Source of the DNA: Balneola sp.
Lineage (GTDB): Bacteria > Bacteroidota > Rhodothermia > Balneolales > Balneolaceae
Assembly (NCBI GenBank): GCA_002696035.1
Contig: NZQV01000026.1
Location: 372,001-436,000 of the forward strand
Length of the DNA: 64,000 nucleotides
Direction: 5' to 3'
In this document: one piece after another, positions 11,890 to 21,728 of the stretch
How positions within the stretch are numbered: position 1 is the stretch's first letter
Layout: each line of letters begins with the position of its first letter
Notes under the pieces: model-generated
Database searches by the model: none
What the model saw: the letters and a program-made list of their open reading frames with translations, nothing else
What the model was told of the DNA's origin: nothing
Position numbers and translations under genes: made by a program

Positions 11890-13521
11890 ATGACACCGAA
11901 TAAAGAAATAGCCATGATCTTATTTAACAAACCAACCGTAAGTAAAAACTGGAACAAAGTGGCTGGGATTATTTATATGGCGGCATTTTTGTTCGTTGTC
12001 CAGGCCTGTGAACAACAAAAGGATCCGGAAATGGGCGCCACCAATCCCATCATTTGGGCCGATGTGCCGGATTGGTCAATTCTTCGGGTAGGCGATACCT
12101 ATTACATGAGCAGCACCACCATGCATATGAGTCCCGGCGTGCCCATCATGAAATCCAAAGATCTGGCTAACTGGAAATTGGTCAATTACGCCTACGATAC
12201 GCTGGTCGATAACGATGCCATGAACATGGAGAATGGTGAAAGCACCTACGGACGTGGTTCCTGGGCCAGCTCCCTGCGTTATCATGAAGGCACGTATTAT
12301 GTATCAACCTTTTCTGCCACCAGTGGGAAAACACACATCTATACCACCAAAGACATCGAAAACGGACCGTGGGAAGCGCACAGTTTTTCACCTTCGCTGC
12401 ACGACAATACCCTCATTTTTGAAGATGATAAGATCTACCTGGTTTGGGGAGCAGGTGAAATTCGGATCGTAGAATTGAAGCAGGATCTATCCGGTGTTGT
12501 GGAAGGAACCGAGCAAGTGCTGATCGAAAATGCGACCGCGCCCACGGGCGATAATATCATGCTGCCGGCGGAAGGCTCGCAGATGTACAAAGCAAAAGGG
12601 AAGTACTACCTGTTCAATATTTCCTGGCCACAAGATGGCATGAGAACCGTCATCATTCACCGGGCCGATTCTTTATTCGGTTCGTATGAAGGCCGCGTAG
12701 GACTCGAAGATCGTGGAATAGCACAGGGCAGTTTGATCGAAACTCCGGAAGGAGAGTGGTATTCATTTTTATTCCGGGATTACGGTTCGGTGGGGCGGAT
12801 CCCATATCTGGCTCCCGTTACCTGGGAAGATGGCTGGCCGGTCATTGGCGTGGATGGCGTGGTGCCCGATACACTTTGGTCGCTCCCGAAAAAAGAGGGT
12901 TTAATTCCCGGCATTGTAAATTCAGATGATTTTTCAAGGGAAGAAGGCGATCCGGATTTACCCCTGGTTTGGCAGTGGAATCATAATCCGGTAGATGAAT
13001 ACTGGTCGGTGTCGGATCGGCCGGGTTATCTGCGAATCACCAATCACCGGGTTGGAGATACTTTTGTGTATACGCAGAATACGCTGACCCAAAGAACAAT
13101 CGGACCCAAATCCACCGGTGAAATTGCGATTGATGTGAGCAATATGAAAAACGGAGACGTGGCCGGACTCGGAGCCCTTCAGTTCAATTACGGCTACATC
13201 GGGGTGAAGATGGAAGAGGGCGAAAAGTCAGTCGTTATGGTCAGCGGAAATCCGGATGACGGCGAAGTAGTGGAAGAACAAGTTCCTTTAGAACAAGAGG
13301 TAGTGTATCTGAAAGCTGCGCTGGATTTTGAAGAGCTCAAAGACGAGGGGCAGTTTTATTACAGTTTGGATGGAGAAGAATGGAACGCTCTGGGATCAGA
13401 AATTCAGATGTCCTACACTCTCCCGCATTTCATGGGCTATCGGTTTGCGCTGTTCAATTATGCAACCGAATCCACCGGCGGCTATGTAGATTTTGATTAC
13501 TTCAACATCAGTGCGGAATAA
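11890..13521 (+). CDS. GH43 (subfamily-12-like) beta-xylosidase/arabinofuranosidase lipoprotein
   Basis: The N-terminus has a hydrophobic stretch and lipobox VQAC (Cys40), so it is probably a lipoprotein. An alternative start at 11914 would shorten the unusual leader by 8 residues. The propeller begins NPIIWADVPDWSILRVGD, typical of the subfamily that splits beta-xylosides and arabinofuranosides. Expected catalytic residues are Asp61, Asp172 (LHDNTLIF) and Glu228 (PAEGSQ). A C-terminal concanavalin-like beta-sandwich (about 345-543) is the usual partner domain. This is the third GH43 in the operon and is clearly distinct from the other two. A 203-base gap with inverted repeats follows it. Confidence 0.85.
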   Translation: MTPNKEIAMILFNKPTVSKNWNKVAGIIYMAAFLFVVQACEQQKDPEMGATNPIIWADVPDWSILRVGDTYYMSSTTMHMSPGVPIMKSKDLANWKLVNYAYDTLVDNDAMNMENGESTYGRGSWASSLRYHEGTYYVSTFSATSGKTHIYTTKDIENGPWEAHSFSPSLHDNTLIFEDDKIYLVWGAGEIRIVELKQDLSGVVEGTEQVLIENATAPTGDNIMLPAEGSQMYKAKGKYYLFNISWPQDGMRTVIIHRADSLFGSYEGRVGLEDRGIAQGSLIETPEGEWYSFLFRDYGSVGRIPYLAPVTWEDGWPVIGVDGVVPDTLWSLPKKEGLIPGIVNSDDFSREEGDPDLPLVWQWNHNPVDEYWSVSDRPGYLRITNHRVGDTFVYTQNTLTQRTIGPKSTGEIAIDVSNMKNGDVAGLGALQFNYGYIGVKMEEGEKSVVMVSGNPDDGEVVEEQVPLEQEVVYLKAALDFEELKDEGQFYYSLDGEEWNALGSEIQMSYTLPHFMGYRFALFNYATESTGGYVDFDYFNISAE

Positions 13522-13569
13522 CGTGTTTACCAGTTGCAAAAATAGAATGGAGCAACTTCTGAGGGAAGT

Positions 13570-13602
13570 AACCTCGCAGCGTCCAAAGGTCCTGCGAGCG
13601 TT
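13570..13602 (+). repeat. 33-bp REP-like repeat, copy A
   Basis: The unit begins AACCTCGCAGCGTCC and ends CCTGCGAGCGTT. It matches, in reverse complement, the copy at 22866-22898, and its own partner at 13626-13658 at 24 of 33 positions in reverse complement. All four copies in the window are exactly 33 bp and share the AACCT start and AGCGTT-like end. Confidence 0.75.
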
Positions 13603-13625
13603 ACGGGATTCTCGCCGAAAAGCCG

Positions 13626-13658
13626 AACGCTACGAGGACCTGCGGATGCTCGTAGGTT
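13626..13658 (-). repeat. 33-bp REP-like repeat, copy B
   Basis: Read on the minus strand it starts AACCTACGAGCATCC and ends CCTCGTAGCGTT. It is inverted relative to copy A 23 bases upstream, so transcripts could fold copies A and B into a long imperfect hairpin. Confidence 0.72.
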
Positions 13659-13724
13659 CTCCAGTTAATACTCGTGAGGAATAATTTCAACCCCAAAACC
13701 CCAAACTCTTGGACGGGCAGCCAT

Positions 13725-16142
13725 ATGAAACATCTATCACTTAGTGTACTTCTTACCGTACTGCTCTCTCTGTCAACACAAGCTCAAAATTATACTGAAA
13801 CAGATTCCGGTATTGAATTAACGGTGAATTCTGTCTACATAAACATACAGTTCTTTGACGCCTCAATGGTTCGGGTGGTAAAATATCCTGAAGGAGAAAC
13901 ATTCAACAAGCAGAGCTTGTCAGTAATTAAAGAAGCAGAAAGCACGGATTTTTCCGTATCGGAGGAGAACAACTCGGTCGTACTTAATAGCGGTAATCTC
14001 AAAGTAACGGTTGATCAGCAAACGGGTCAGGTTTCATTTTTTAATCTTGATGGTACTCCTTTACTCAAAGAAAAAGCCGGGGGCGTACATTTTGAAGATT
14101 TCAACGATGCCGGAGAACAGACCTATTCTATAACGCAATCTTTTACCCTAGATGAAGACGAAGCGGTATATGGGCTTGGTCAACTCTATCAGGGAAATAT
14201 GTCGCAACGGGGTGTGGAAGTCAGCATGGTTCAAAACAACACCGAAGATTTCACGTCCTACATGCATTCCATAAAAGGATATGGACTGTTCTGGGATAAT
14301 TATTCTCCTACCATTTTCAAAGATACTCAGAGCGAAACCTCATTCATTTCAGAAGTAGGAGAAGGGGTTGACTACTATTTCATGTACGGAGGCAATGCAG
14401 ATGGTGTGGTCGGTAAAATGCGTGAGCTCACCGGCCAGGCTCCTATGTTTCCGCTATGGACTTTTGGTTACTGGCAAAGCCGGGAGCGCTATAGAACGCA
14501 GGATCAAACTGTAGGCGTGGTTCAACAATATCGTGATTTGGGAGTTCCCCTCGATGGTATCATTCAAGACTGGCAGTATTGGGGCAATAACTATCTGTGG
14601 AATGCGATGGAGTTTTTGAATGTGGATTTTTACGATCCCGAAAAAATGGTGGATGACATTCACGATCTAAACGCTCATATCATTATTTCGATCTGGTCAT
14701 CATTCGGACCGGAGACCAAGCAATACAAGGAACTGAGCGAGAAAGGCATGTTGATGGATTTTTCCACCTGGCCGCAATCCGGTTCCCAAAAATGGCCACC
14801 GAGAATGGATTATCCTTCCGGTGTGCAGGTGTATGATGCCTATCACCCCGAGGCCCGCGACATCTACTGGAAATATCTGAAAAACGGACTGTATTCAGTG
14901 GGCATAGATGGCTGGTGGATGGATTCTACCGAACCGGATCACCTTGATCAGAAAGAGGAAGATTTAGATAATCAGACCTATCTGGGGTCTTTCAGGAAAG
15001 TCCGAAATGCCTATCCGTTGATGACAGTAGGCGGAGTGTACAAACATCAGCGTGAGCTTACTTCTGATAAGCGGGTGTTCATTTTAACAAGATCTGCCTT
15101 TGCCGGACAGCAACGCTATGGCGCCCAAACATGGTCTGGTGATATCGTTGCTTCCTGGGATGCGCTTCACGCACAAATAGCGGCCGGACTGAATTTCTCC
15201 CTCACCGGAATTCCCTACTGGAACAGCGATATCGGTGGTTTCTTTTTGTGGGATTACCCGAATCCGCTTGATGATCCTGAATACCGTGAATTGTATGTGA
15301 GGTGGTTACAATTCGGAGCGCTAACCCCAATGATGCGTTCGCACGGAACCAATGCCCCAAGGGAAATTTACCAGTTTGGTGAACCGGGAGACCCCGAATA
15401 CGATGCCATCGAAAAGTTCATCAATCTCAGATATCGACTGCTGCCGTATATGTATTCCACTTCCTGGCAGGTCACCAATAATCACTCCACCATGATGCGT
15501 GCCTTGATGATGGACTTTGCCGACGATAAAAACGTGCATGATCTCAATGATGAATATATGTTCGGGAAGTCGATTTTGGTAGCTCCGGTTACTTCTCCCA
15601 TGTATTTCAAAGAAGAAGTTCAGGGAACAGATACGGTGAATGTGCGGGATCTTTCGACCATTAAATCGGAAGAAGTGTATCTGCCGGCCGGCACCGAATG
15701 GTATGATTTCTGGACAGGGGAAAAGCATGCAGGAGGAATAACCATCGAGAAAGACACTCCGCTTGATATTATGCCGCTTTATCTGAAAGCCGGATCTATT
15801 CTGCCTATTGGGCCTGATGTTCAGTATGCTGAAGAAAAGGAATGGGATGAACTTGAAGTCAGGATCTACACGGGCGAAGACGGTGAATTCGTGCTCTACG
15901 AAGACGAATTTGATAATTACAATTATGAGGAAGGGAAATATTCCACCATCGTCTTTAACTGGGATGATTCCGAACAGAAACTGACGATTGATGAAAGAGA
16001 AGGTTCTTTCCCCGGAATGATTGAAGAACGAACTTTCAATATTGTATTAGTGGATTCGGAAAGCGGAACAGGAATGGAGTATGCCACTGAGTATGATAGA
16101 TCAGTCATGTACAAAGGAAGTAAAGCGATTGTCACTTTTTAA
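13725..16142 (+). CDS. Secreted GH31 alpha-xylosidase-like glycosidase
   Basis: I start the gene at 13725, because the protein then begins with a clean signal peptide (MKHLSLSVLLTVLLSLSTQA). The open frame extends 17 codons further upstream, into the intergenic spacer, without such a signal. The 805-residue protein is a typical GH31: an N-terminal beta-sandwich, a TIM barrel with nucleophile Asp400 (DGWWMDSTEPD) and acid/base Asp473 (WSGDIVAS), and C-terminal beta-domains. The WWMDSTE nucleophile context is usual in alpha-xylosidases. It could remove alpha-linked xylose from arabinose side chains of complex arabinoxylan, or act on xyloglucan fragments. Confidence 0.87.
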   Translation: MKHLSLSVLLTVLLSLSTQAQNYTETDSGIELTVNSVYINIQFFDASMVRVVKYPEGETFNKQSLSVIKEAESTDFSVSEENNSVVLNSGNLKVTVDQQTGQVSFFNLDGTPLLKEKAGGVHFEDFNDAGEQTYSITQSFTLDEDEAVYGLGQLYQGNMSQRGVEVSMVQNNTEDFTSYMHSIKGYGLFWDNYSPTIFKDTQSETSFISEVGEGVDYYFMYGGNADGVVGKMRELTGQAPMFPLWTFGYWQSRERYRTQDQTVGVVQQYRDLGVPLDGIIQDWQYWGNNYLWNAMEFLNVDFYDPEKMVDDIHDLNAHIIISIWSSFGPETKQYKELSEKGMLMDFSTWPQSGSQKWPPRMDYPSGVQVYDAYHPEARDIYWKYLKNGLYSVGIDGWWMDSTEPDHLDQKEEDLDNQTYLGSFRKVRNAYPLMTVGGVYKHQRELTSDKRVFILTRSAFAGQQRYGAQTWSGDIVASWDALHAQIAAGLNFSLTGIPYWNSDIGGFFLWDYPNPLDDPEYRELYVRWLQFGALTPMMRSHGTNAPREIYQFGEPGDPEYDAIEKFINLRYRLLPYMYSTSWQVTNNHSTMMRALMMDFADDKNVHDLNDEYMFGKSILVAPVTSPMYFKEEVQGTDTVNVRDLSTIKSEEVYLPAGTEWYDFWTGEKHAGGITIEKDTPLDIMPLYLKAGSILPIGPDVQYAEEKEWDELEVRIYTGEDGEFVLYEDEFDNYNYEEGKYSTIVFNWDDSEQKLTIDEREGSFPGMIEERTFNIVLVDSESGTGMEYATEYDRSVMYKGSKAIVTF

Positions 16143-16161
16143 AATAGTTAGCCAAAAGAAT

Positions 16162-18108
16162 ATGAAGTTTATAGTAAAGTATTTTATAGCGTTATTGACC
16201 ATCACCGCTGGGATTGGGATTCCAACTGCTGTCCTTGCACAACAGGTTCAGGTTCAATCCCCCAATAATAATATTAGTGTAGAACTGCTTTGCGACGGCG
16301 AATGTACAACAGGAAACTGGTATTTGTCGGTAAGTAAAGCGGATGCGGAAGAAACCGTCCTGATTCCCCGCATTGATCTGGGGCTCATCCGCAGTAATCA
16401 GGATTTCACCAATGATCTGACCTTTCTAAAAGCCGGTGAGCAGACAACCATTACCGATGAATACACGGCGGTTCATGGAAAAAGCAAGGAACGGAAAAAC
16501 ACAGCGCATGAAGTAGTCGCACAGTTTGAGAACGCTGATAAAGCCAGGATCAACCTCAACATAAGAGCCTACAACGATGGCTTAGCTTTTCGGTATGAAT
16601 TTCCTGAACGATCCGGTTCCTACAAAGTGATGGATGAGCTGACCGCCTACCACATTCCCGACAGCACCAAGCGCTGGCTGCAGCCCTGGAATCCGGCCAA
16701 TGAACGTATTTATGATGAAATGCTGGATGGCTCGGTGCAGCGCGATTGGGGAATTCCGGCGCTGTTCAACACCAAAGACACGGACTTCTGGTATCTGATT
16801 CATGAAGGAGACCTCGGCCGTGATTACGCCGGGACCAAGCTTCGCAACGAAAATGATGGCAATGTGTATAAACTGGCCTTCCCTGATTCCGGAGATGCAC
16901 GCGGAACCGGTATTCCCGAGCCGGAGATCGAACTTCCCTGGAAATCACCCTGGCGTATCGTCATTGTTGGTGATCTGGAAACTATCGTAGAATCAACCCT
17001 GGTGCAGGATGTTTCGGAGCCTTCCAAAATTGAAAATACAGACTGGATCAAACCGGGCATTGCCTCCTGGAATTACTGGTCGCACAACCATGGCACAAAG
17101 GATTATCAGGTCGTTAAAAAGTTTGCCGATCTGGCCGCAGAAATGGGCTGGCCCTATACCCTGCTGGACTGGGAGTGGGATGCCATGAGCAATGGTGGCG
17201 ACCTGGAAGATGCCGCTGCATATATCGATTCACTGGGCGTAAAACCGTGGATTTGGTACAATTCCGGAGGAGATCATAACTGGGTTCCGGCTACGCCCAA
17301 AGACCGGATGCTGACGCATGAAAATCGCGTAGAAACATTCAACAAAATTAAAGAAATGGGATTTGTTGGGGTGAAAGTGGATTTCTTTGAAAGCGAGAAA
17401 CAGCACATGATCAATTATTATCTCGACATTCTGGAAGATGCCGCAGATTTTGAGATCATGGTAAACTTTCATGGCTCTATTGTTCCACGGGGATGGGCAA
17501 GAACCTATCCCAATTTTATGAGTACAGAAGCTGTGCGCGGCGCTGAGTGGTATAATAATACGCCCGAACTTACGACGACGGCTCCGCCGCATAACACCAC
17601 ACTTCCATTTACGCGAAATGTGGTCGGACCGATGGATTATACGCCGGTGACCTTCACCAATTCCCAAAATCCGCACATCACTTCATACGGACATGAACTT
17701 GCGCTGAGCGTGGTATTTGAATCGGCCATCCAGCATTTTGCCGATCGCCCCGAAGGCTATTACCGGTTGCCGGATGCTCCGCGTTCATTTCTGAAGGATG
17801 TGCCGGTGGCCTGGGATGAGACGTGTTTTGTAGATGGATATCCTGGAAAACTGGCAGTGCTTGCCCGCAAGAAAGGCGAAAACTGGTATGTGGGCGGCAT
17901 TCATTCCGACAGCAGGGATATAAATTACACCCTGAATTTTGACTTTTTACCTGAAGGTCAGGAATACAAACTCACCCTTATTTCCGACGGCGAACACGAT
18001 ACCGCATTCAATACCCGCTATCTAGTAGTAGATCAAAGCAGCACCGTGGATTTCTTCCTGCTGCGGCGAGGAGGATTTGCGGCAAAACTGGAATTATACA
18101 ATGATTAA
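16162..18108 (+). CDS. Secreted GH97 alpha-galactosidase-like glycosidase
   Basis: The start at 16162 gives a signal peptide ending AVLAQ. The longer open frame overlaps the GH31 gene and adds 27 residues without a signal, so it is rejected. The 648-residue protein has the GH97 order: an N-terminal beta-super-sandwich (about 30-275), a catalytic barrel starting IASWNYWSHN (about 295-555) and a C-terminal beta domain. Asp407 in VKVDFF aligns by motif with the nucleophile of retaining GH97 alpha-galactosidases. A conserved Glu456 lies in MSTEAVRG. Retaining alpha-galactosidase is therefore more likely than an inverting SusB-type glucosidase, though this is inference from motif context. Confidence 0.85.
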   Translation: MKFIVKYFIALLTITAGIGIPTAVLAQQVQVQSPNNNISVELLCDGECTTGNWYLSVSKADAEETVLIPRIDLGLIRSNQDFTNDLTFLKAGEQTTITDEYTAVHGKSKERKNTAHEVVAQFENADKARINLNIRAYNDGLAFRYEFPERSGSYKVMDELTAYHIPDSTKRWLQPWNPANERIYDEMLDGSVQRDWGIPALFNTKDTDFWYLIHEGDLGRDYAGTKLRNENDGNVYKLAFPDSGDARGTGIPEPEIELPWKSPWRIVIVGDLETIVESTLVQDVSEPSKIENTDWIKPGIASWNYWSHNHGTKDYQVVKKFADLAAEMGWPYTLLDWEWDAMSNGGDLEDAAAYIDSLGVKPWIWYNSGGDHNWVPATPKDRMLTHENRVETFNKIKEMGFVGVKVDFFESEKQHMINYYLDILEDAADFEIMVNFHGSIVPRGWARTYPNFMSTEAVRGAEWYNNTPELTTTAPPHNTTLPFTRNVVGPMDYTPVTFTNSQNPHITSYGHELALSVVFESAIQHFADRPEGYYRLPDAPRSFLKDVPVAWDETCFVDGYPGKLAVLARKKGENWYVGGIHSDSRDINYTLNFDFLPEGQEYKLTLISDGEHDTAFNTRYLVVDQSSTVDFFLLRRGGFAAKLELYND

Positions 18109-18124
18109 AAACAAACCGAGCAAC

Positions 18125-20746
18125 ATGAGTATCACCCCAAAAACCCTAAAGAAAACACTGAGCCTGCTGGCTTTGGTACTGTTTGGATTTCAGGCAACCG
18201 CCCAGGAATATCCATTTCAAAATCCCGAATTGAGTTCTGAAGAACGGGCGGAAGATCTGATTTCACGTCTAACGCTTGTAGAAAAAGCATCGTTGCTGCA
18301 GGATCAGTCACCGGCTATACCGCGCCTCGGAATCCCGAAATTTAACTGGTGGAGTGAAGCGCTGCACGGCTATGCCAATAACGATAGCGTAACGGTGTTT
18401 CCTCAAAACATCGGCATGGCGGCTTCCTTTGATGATGAGTTAGTGTACGAGATCTTTACTGCTACTTCCGATGAAGCGCGGGCCAAATACAATCAGGCGA
18501 GAATGAGGGGCGAGGAAAACCGGCGCTTTTTAAGTCTTTCCGTGTGGACGCCCAACGTGAATATTTTCCGGGATCCGAGGTGGGGGCGTGGACAGGAAAC
18601 CTATGGCGAAGATCCTTACCTGATGACCCAAATGGGCGTGAATGTGGTAAAGGGATTACAAGGTCCGGAAGATGAGAAGTATCTGAAACTACTGGCTGGC
18701 GCAAAACATTATGCGGTGCATTCGGGGCCCGAATGGAGTCGCCATTCCATCAATCTGACTGATGTTGATCCTCGTCAGTTGTACGAAACGTATCTGCCTG
18801 CTTTCAAAGCGTTAGTTCAGGATGCGGATGTTCGACAGGTCATGTGTGCCTACAACCGCCTGGATGACAATCCACTTTGCGGAAGTGAGCGCATGCTGGA
18901 TGAAATACTACGGGAAGCCTGGGATTTTGAATACCTGGTAGTGGCCGATTGCGGAGCGGTTCACGATTTTTATACCACACACGATGTTTCCACAGACCCG
19001 GTTCATGCCGCTGCAAGAGCCATTAGGGCCGGAACCGATCTGGAATGCGACTGGGCCAATTACACGTACAAAACCCTTCCAGAAGCCGTTGACCGACAGC
19101 TGATTCGTGAGCAGGATATTGATCAGGCGCTGAAGCGGGTTCTGGTCGGACGATTTGACCTGGGAGATTTTGATGATGACTCTATGGTGAAATGGGCACA
19201 AATTCCGCCTTCCATCCTCAACAACGACGAGCACCGGGCGCTGGCGCTGGAAATGGCCCGCAAATCCATGACGCTGCTTCAGAATAAGAACGATGTACTC
19301 CCGCTCAGTAAAGACATTGATAAAGTTGCCGTACTTGGTTCCAATGCAGACAATGAAGTCATGCTATGGGGAAATTACAACGGAACACCCGTCAGGACCA
19401 TCACTATTCTGGACGGGATCAAATCCAAGCTTTCCGAAGATCAGATCTATTATAGTCAGGCCATTGATCTTGTGGAAGACAAAGTGCTCGAAAGTTATTT
19501 CGAGGGGCTTTCTTTTGAGGGAGAAAAAGGATTTAAAGCCACCTACTGGAATACACCCGACTGGAGCGGTGAGCCGGCGAATACGGTACGGGTAGTGAAT
19601 CCTATGAAACTTACCGTAGCAGGTCAGCATCAGTTTGCGCCCGGTGTAGCCCTTGATGGTTTCTCAGCCAAATACGAAGGTAAATATACGGCCGAAGAAG
19701 ACGGCAACCTGGTTTTCCGTTTTGGGGCGACAGGTTTCTTTGAGTTGTTCGTGAATGGGGAATCACTTCAACAATATACAAATTGGAGAACGTTGCCATC
19801 CCGTGCAACCTATTCGGTTGAAGCCGGTGAAACCTATGACATCGAAATTCACTTCGCGCAACGAGAAAACTGGCAGGCCAATCTGGAGTTCAACTTCGGG
19901 AAAGAGCTGGATGTTACCTACGATCAGATCATTGAAAATCTCGAGGGCATCGAAACAGTCATTTATGTAGGCGGACTTTCAACCTTGCTTGAAGGCGAGG
20001 AAATGCCGGTAAATTATCCCGGATTTAAAGGCGGCGACCGAACCAATATCGAACTCCCGGCGGTTCAACGAGAATTCCTGAAAGCGTTGAAGGCAGCCGG
20101 CAAGACGGTGATCTATGTGAATAATTCCGGTTCAGCTATTGCGCTCACTCCCGAAACAGAATCTGCGGATGCTATTTTGCAAGCTTGGTATGGGGGAGAG
20201 TCGGGCGGACAGGCTGTGGCCGATGTGTTGTTCGGGGATTACAATCCCGGCGGAAAGCTTCCGGTTACTTTCTACAAACACTCCGATCAGCTGCCGGATA
20301 TCGAAGATTATTCCATGGAAGGCCGCACTTATCGCTACCTGGAATCCGAAGAAGCCCTGTTTCCGTTTGGATTTGGGTTGAGCTACACCACGTTTGATAT
20401 CGGGGAAGCCGAAGCCAGCAAAACCTCCATCACCCCGGATGAAACGGTATGGTTCACTATCCCTGTCACCAACACCGGAGATAGGACCGGAACTGAGATC
20501 GTTCAAGTGTATGTCCGAAAAGTGAACGACGTTGACGGGCCCATCAAAACGCTGAAAGGATTCAAGCGGGTAGAGTTAAATCCCGGTAAAAGTGCAGATG
20601 CCGTTATCGAGCTGCCTCCAAGTTCCTTTGAGTTTTACGATTGGGAGCAGAGAGGAATGGCTATCACCCCGGGCGAATATGAAGTTTTATATGGGAATAG
20701 CTCGGCCTCAGAGGACCTAAAGAAGATAACAGTCGAAATTAAATAG
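18125..20746 (+). CDS. GH3 beta-xylosidase-like enzyme with inserted PA14 domain
   Basis: I prefer the start at 18125, giving a signal peptide ending ATAQ. Starts at 18077 or 18101 overlap the end of GH97 and add a charged leader. The 873-residue protein has a GH3 N-terminal barrel with nucleophile Asp275 (VVADCGAV). A GH3 C-terminal domain follows, interrupted by a PA14 insertion (about 469-588), then a fibronectin-III-like domain (about 768-858). The EALHG segment (WWSEALHGYA) is typical of beta-xylosidases and related GH3 enzymes. It would trim xylose or glucose from oligosaccharides outside the cytoplasm. Confidence 0.87.
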   Translation: MSITPKTLKKTLSLLALVLFGFQATAQEYPFQNPELSSEERAEDLISRLTLVEKASLLQDQSPAIPRLGIPKFNWWSEALHGYANNDSVTVFPQNIGMAASFDDELVYEIFTATSDEARAKYNQARMRGEENRRFLSLSVWTPNVNIFRDPRWGRGQETYGEDPYLMTQMGVNVVKGLQGPEDEKYLKLLAGAKHYAVHSGPEWSRHSINLTDVDPRQLYETYLPAFKALVQDADVRQVMCAYNRLDDNPLCGSERMLDEILREAWDFEYLVVADCGAVHDFYTTHDVSTDPVHAAARAIRAGTDLECDWANYTYKTLPEAVDRQLIREQDIDQALKRVLVGRFDLGDFDDDSMVKWAQIPPSILNNDEHRALALEMARKSMTLLQNKNDVLPLSKDIDKVAVLGSNADNEVMLWGNYNGTPVRTITILDGIKSKLSEDQIYYSQAIDLVEDKVLESYFEGLSFEGEKGFKATYWNTPDWSGEPANTVRVVNPMKLTVAGQHQFAPGVALDGFSAKYEGKYTAEEDGNLVFRFGATGFFELFVNGESLQQYTNWRTLPSRATYSVEAGETYDIEIHFAQRENWQANLEFNFGKELDVTYDQIIENLEGIETVIYVGGLSTLLEGEEMPVNYPGFKGGDRTNIELPAVQREFLKALKAAGKTVIYVNNSGSAIALTPETESADAILQAWYGGESGGQAVADVLFGDYNPGGKLPVTFYKHSDQLPDIEDYSMEGRTYRYLESEEALFPFGFGLSYTTFDIGEAEASKTSITPDETVWFTIPVTNTGDRTGTEIVQVYVRKVNDVDGPIKTLKGFKRVELNPGKSADAVIELPPSSFEFYDWEQRGMAITPGEYEVLYGNSSASEDLKKITVEIK

Positions 20747-20760
20747 CTGGCGTCAAGCAT

Positions 20761-21660
20761 ATGAAAAAAACATCTCTTTTTATACTACTACTATTTTGTA
20801 GCACGGTGAATGCACAAGAGGTTATAGACCTTTATCCTGATGGAGTACCAAATGCTAAAGTTACCGGCACTGATCAATCCCCGCATAATGGTCTGGTTCG
20901 ACAAGTATTAAATCCAACGCTGGAGGTTTATCGGCCTTCCGGTGAAGACGTATCTAAGGCTGCGGTGATCGTCGTTCCCGGCGGCGGATACAGTGTGTTG
21001 GTATATAACGGGGAAGGCGTGAACACCGCCAAGGAATTTGCCCGAAATGGCGTTACGGCCTTTGTGTTAAAATATCGGCTGCCTCATGATACATTGCAGA
21101 CCAATAAAACCATTGCTCCCCTTCAGGATGCCCAGCAAGCCATCAAAACGGTTCGGGAGAATGCGGAGAAATGGAATATTTCCCCTGATGAAATTGGAAT
21201 TATGGGATTTTCTGCCGGCGGACATCTCGCCTCAACCGCAGCTACTCATTTTAAGGAGTCAGTTATTCAGAATGAAAATTCCACCAGCCTGCGGCCTGAT
21301 TTCCAAATATTGGTATATCCGGTGATCAGTATGCAAGATTCTCTGACACATGCAGATTCAAAACGAAAGTTGTTGGGAGAATCCCCGTCAAAAGAGATGG
21401 TAGACAAATATTCCAACGAACTTCAGATTACGGAAAACACACCTCTGGCATATATTACTCATGCTGGAGACGATGATTTGGTAGTCGTTGAAAACAGCCT
21501 GCGTTATTATAAGCAATTGCTGAAACATCAGGTGCCGGCCGAGCTTCATTTATATCCGGAAGGGGGACATGGCTTTATTTTCCGGCAGCCTATAGATGAA
21601 TGGATGCATCCGTTATTCCGCTGGCTTAGTAATTCAGGATTTATCAATGTAAGTGAGTGA
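20761..21660 (+). CDS. Secreted alpha/beta hydrolase, acetyl-xylan-esterase-like
   Basis: A signal peptide (ends VNAQ) precedes a compact alpha/beta hydrolase of the BD-FAE/acetylxylan-esterase type. Visible features are the oxyanion segment VVPGGGYS (about 71-79), nucleophile Ser151 in GFSAGGH, an acidic residue in THAGDDDLV and His in PEGGHGF. Related proteins are often labelled 'endo-1,4-beta-xylanase B', but they are esterases. It probably removes acetyl groups from xylan or oligosaccharides. It is closely spaced (14 bases) after GH3. Confidence 0.8.
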   Translation: MKKTSLFILLLFCSTVNAQEVIDLYPDGVPNAKVTGTDQSPHNGLVRQVLNPTLEVYRPSGEDVSKAAVIVVPGGGYSVLVYNGEGVNTAKEFARNGVTAFVLKYRLPHDTLQTNKTIAPLQDAQQAIKTVRENAEKWNISPDEIGIMGFSAGGHLASTAATHFKESVIQNENSTSLRPDFQILVYPVISMQDSLTHADSKRKLLGESPSKEMVDKYSNELQITENTPLAYITHAGDDDLVVVENSLRYYKQLLKHQVPAELHLYPEGGHGFIFRQPIDEWMHPLFRWLSNSGFINVSE

Positions 21661-21728
21661 TCACTGGTCGTTTAATTCAACATGCACTTTATAAACTAAA
21701 GTCCTTAACATCTTAAACTCTCTGTAAA

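Larger units (their letters stand above)
13522..13724. other. Intergenic gap (203 bp) carrying a 33-bp inverted repeat pair
   Basis: This is the largest gap in the plus-strand hydrolase run. It holds two 33-bp repeat units in opposite orientation (13570-13602 and 13626-13658) and no convincing terminator with a T-run. A 63-codon open frame crosses it but is formed by repeat sequence and the end of the upstream gene, so it is not called. The gap could be a processing or attenuation point within the operon. Confidence 0.7.

Noticed and set aside
13493-13684. 63-codon open frame on the plus strand
   Set aside because: It overlaps the end of the GH43 gene and is made of the 33-bp repeats, has no ribosome binding site, and its composition reflects repeat DNA.
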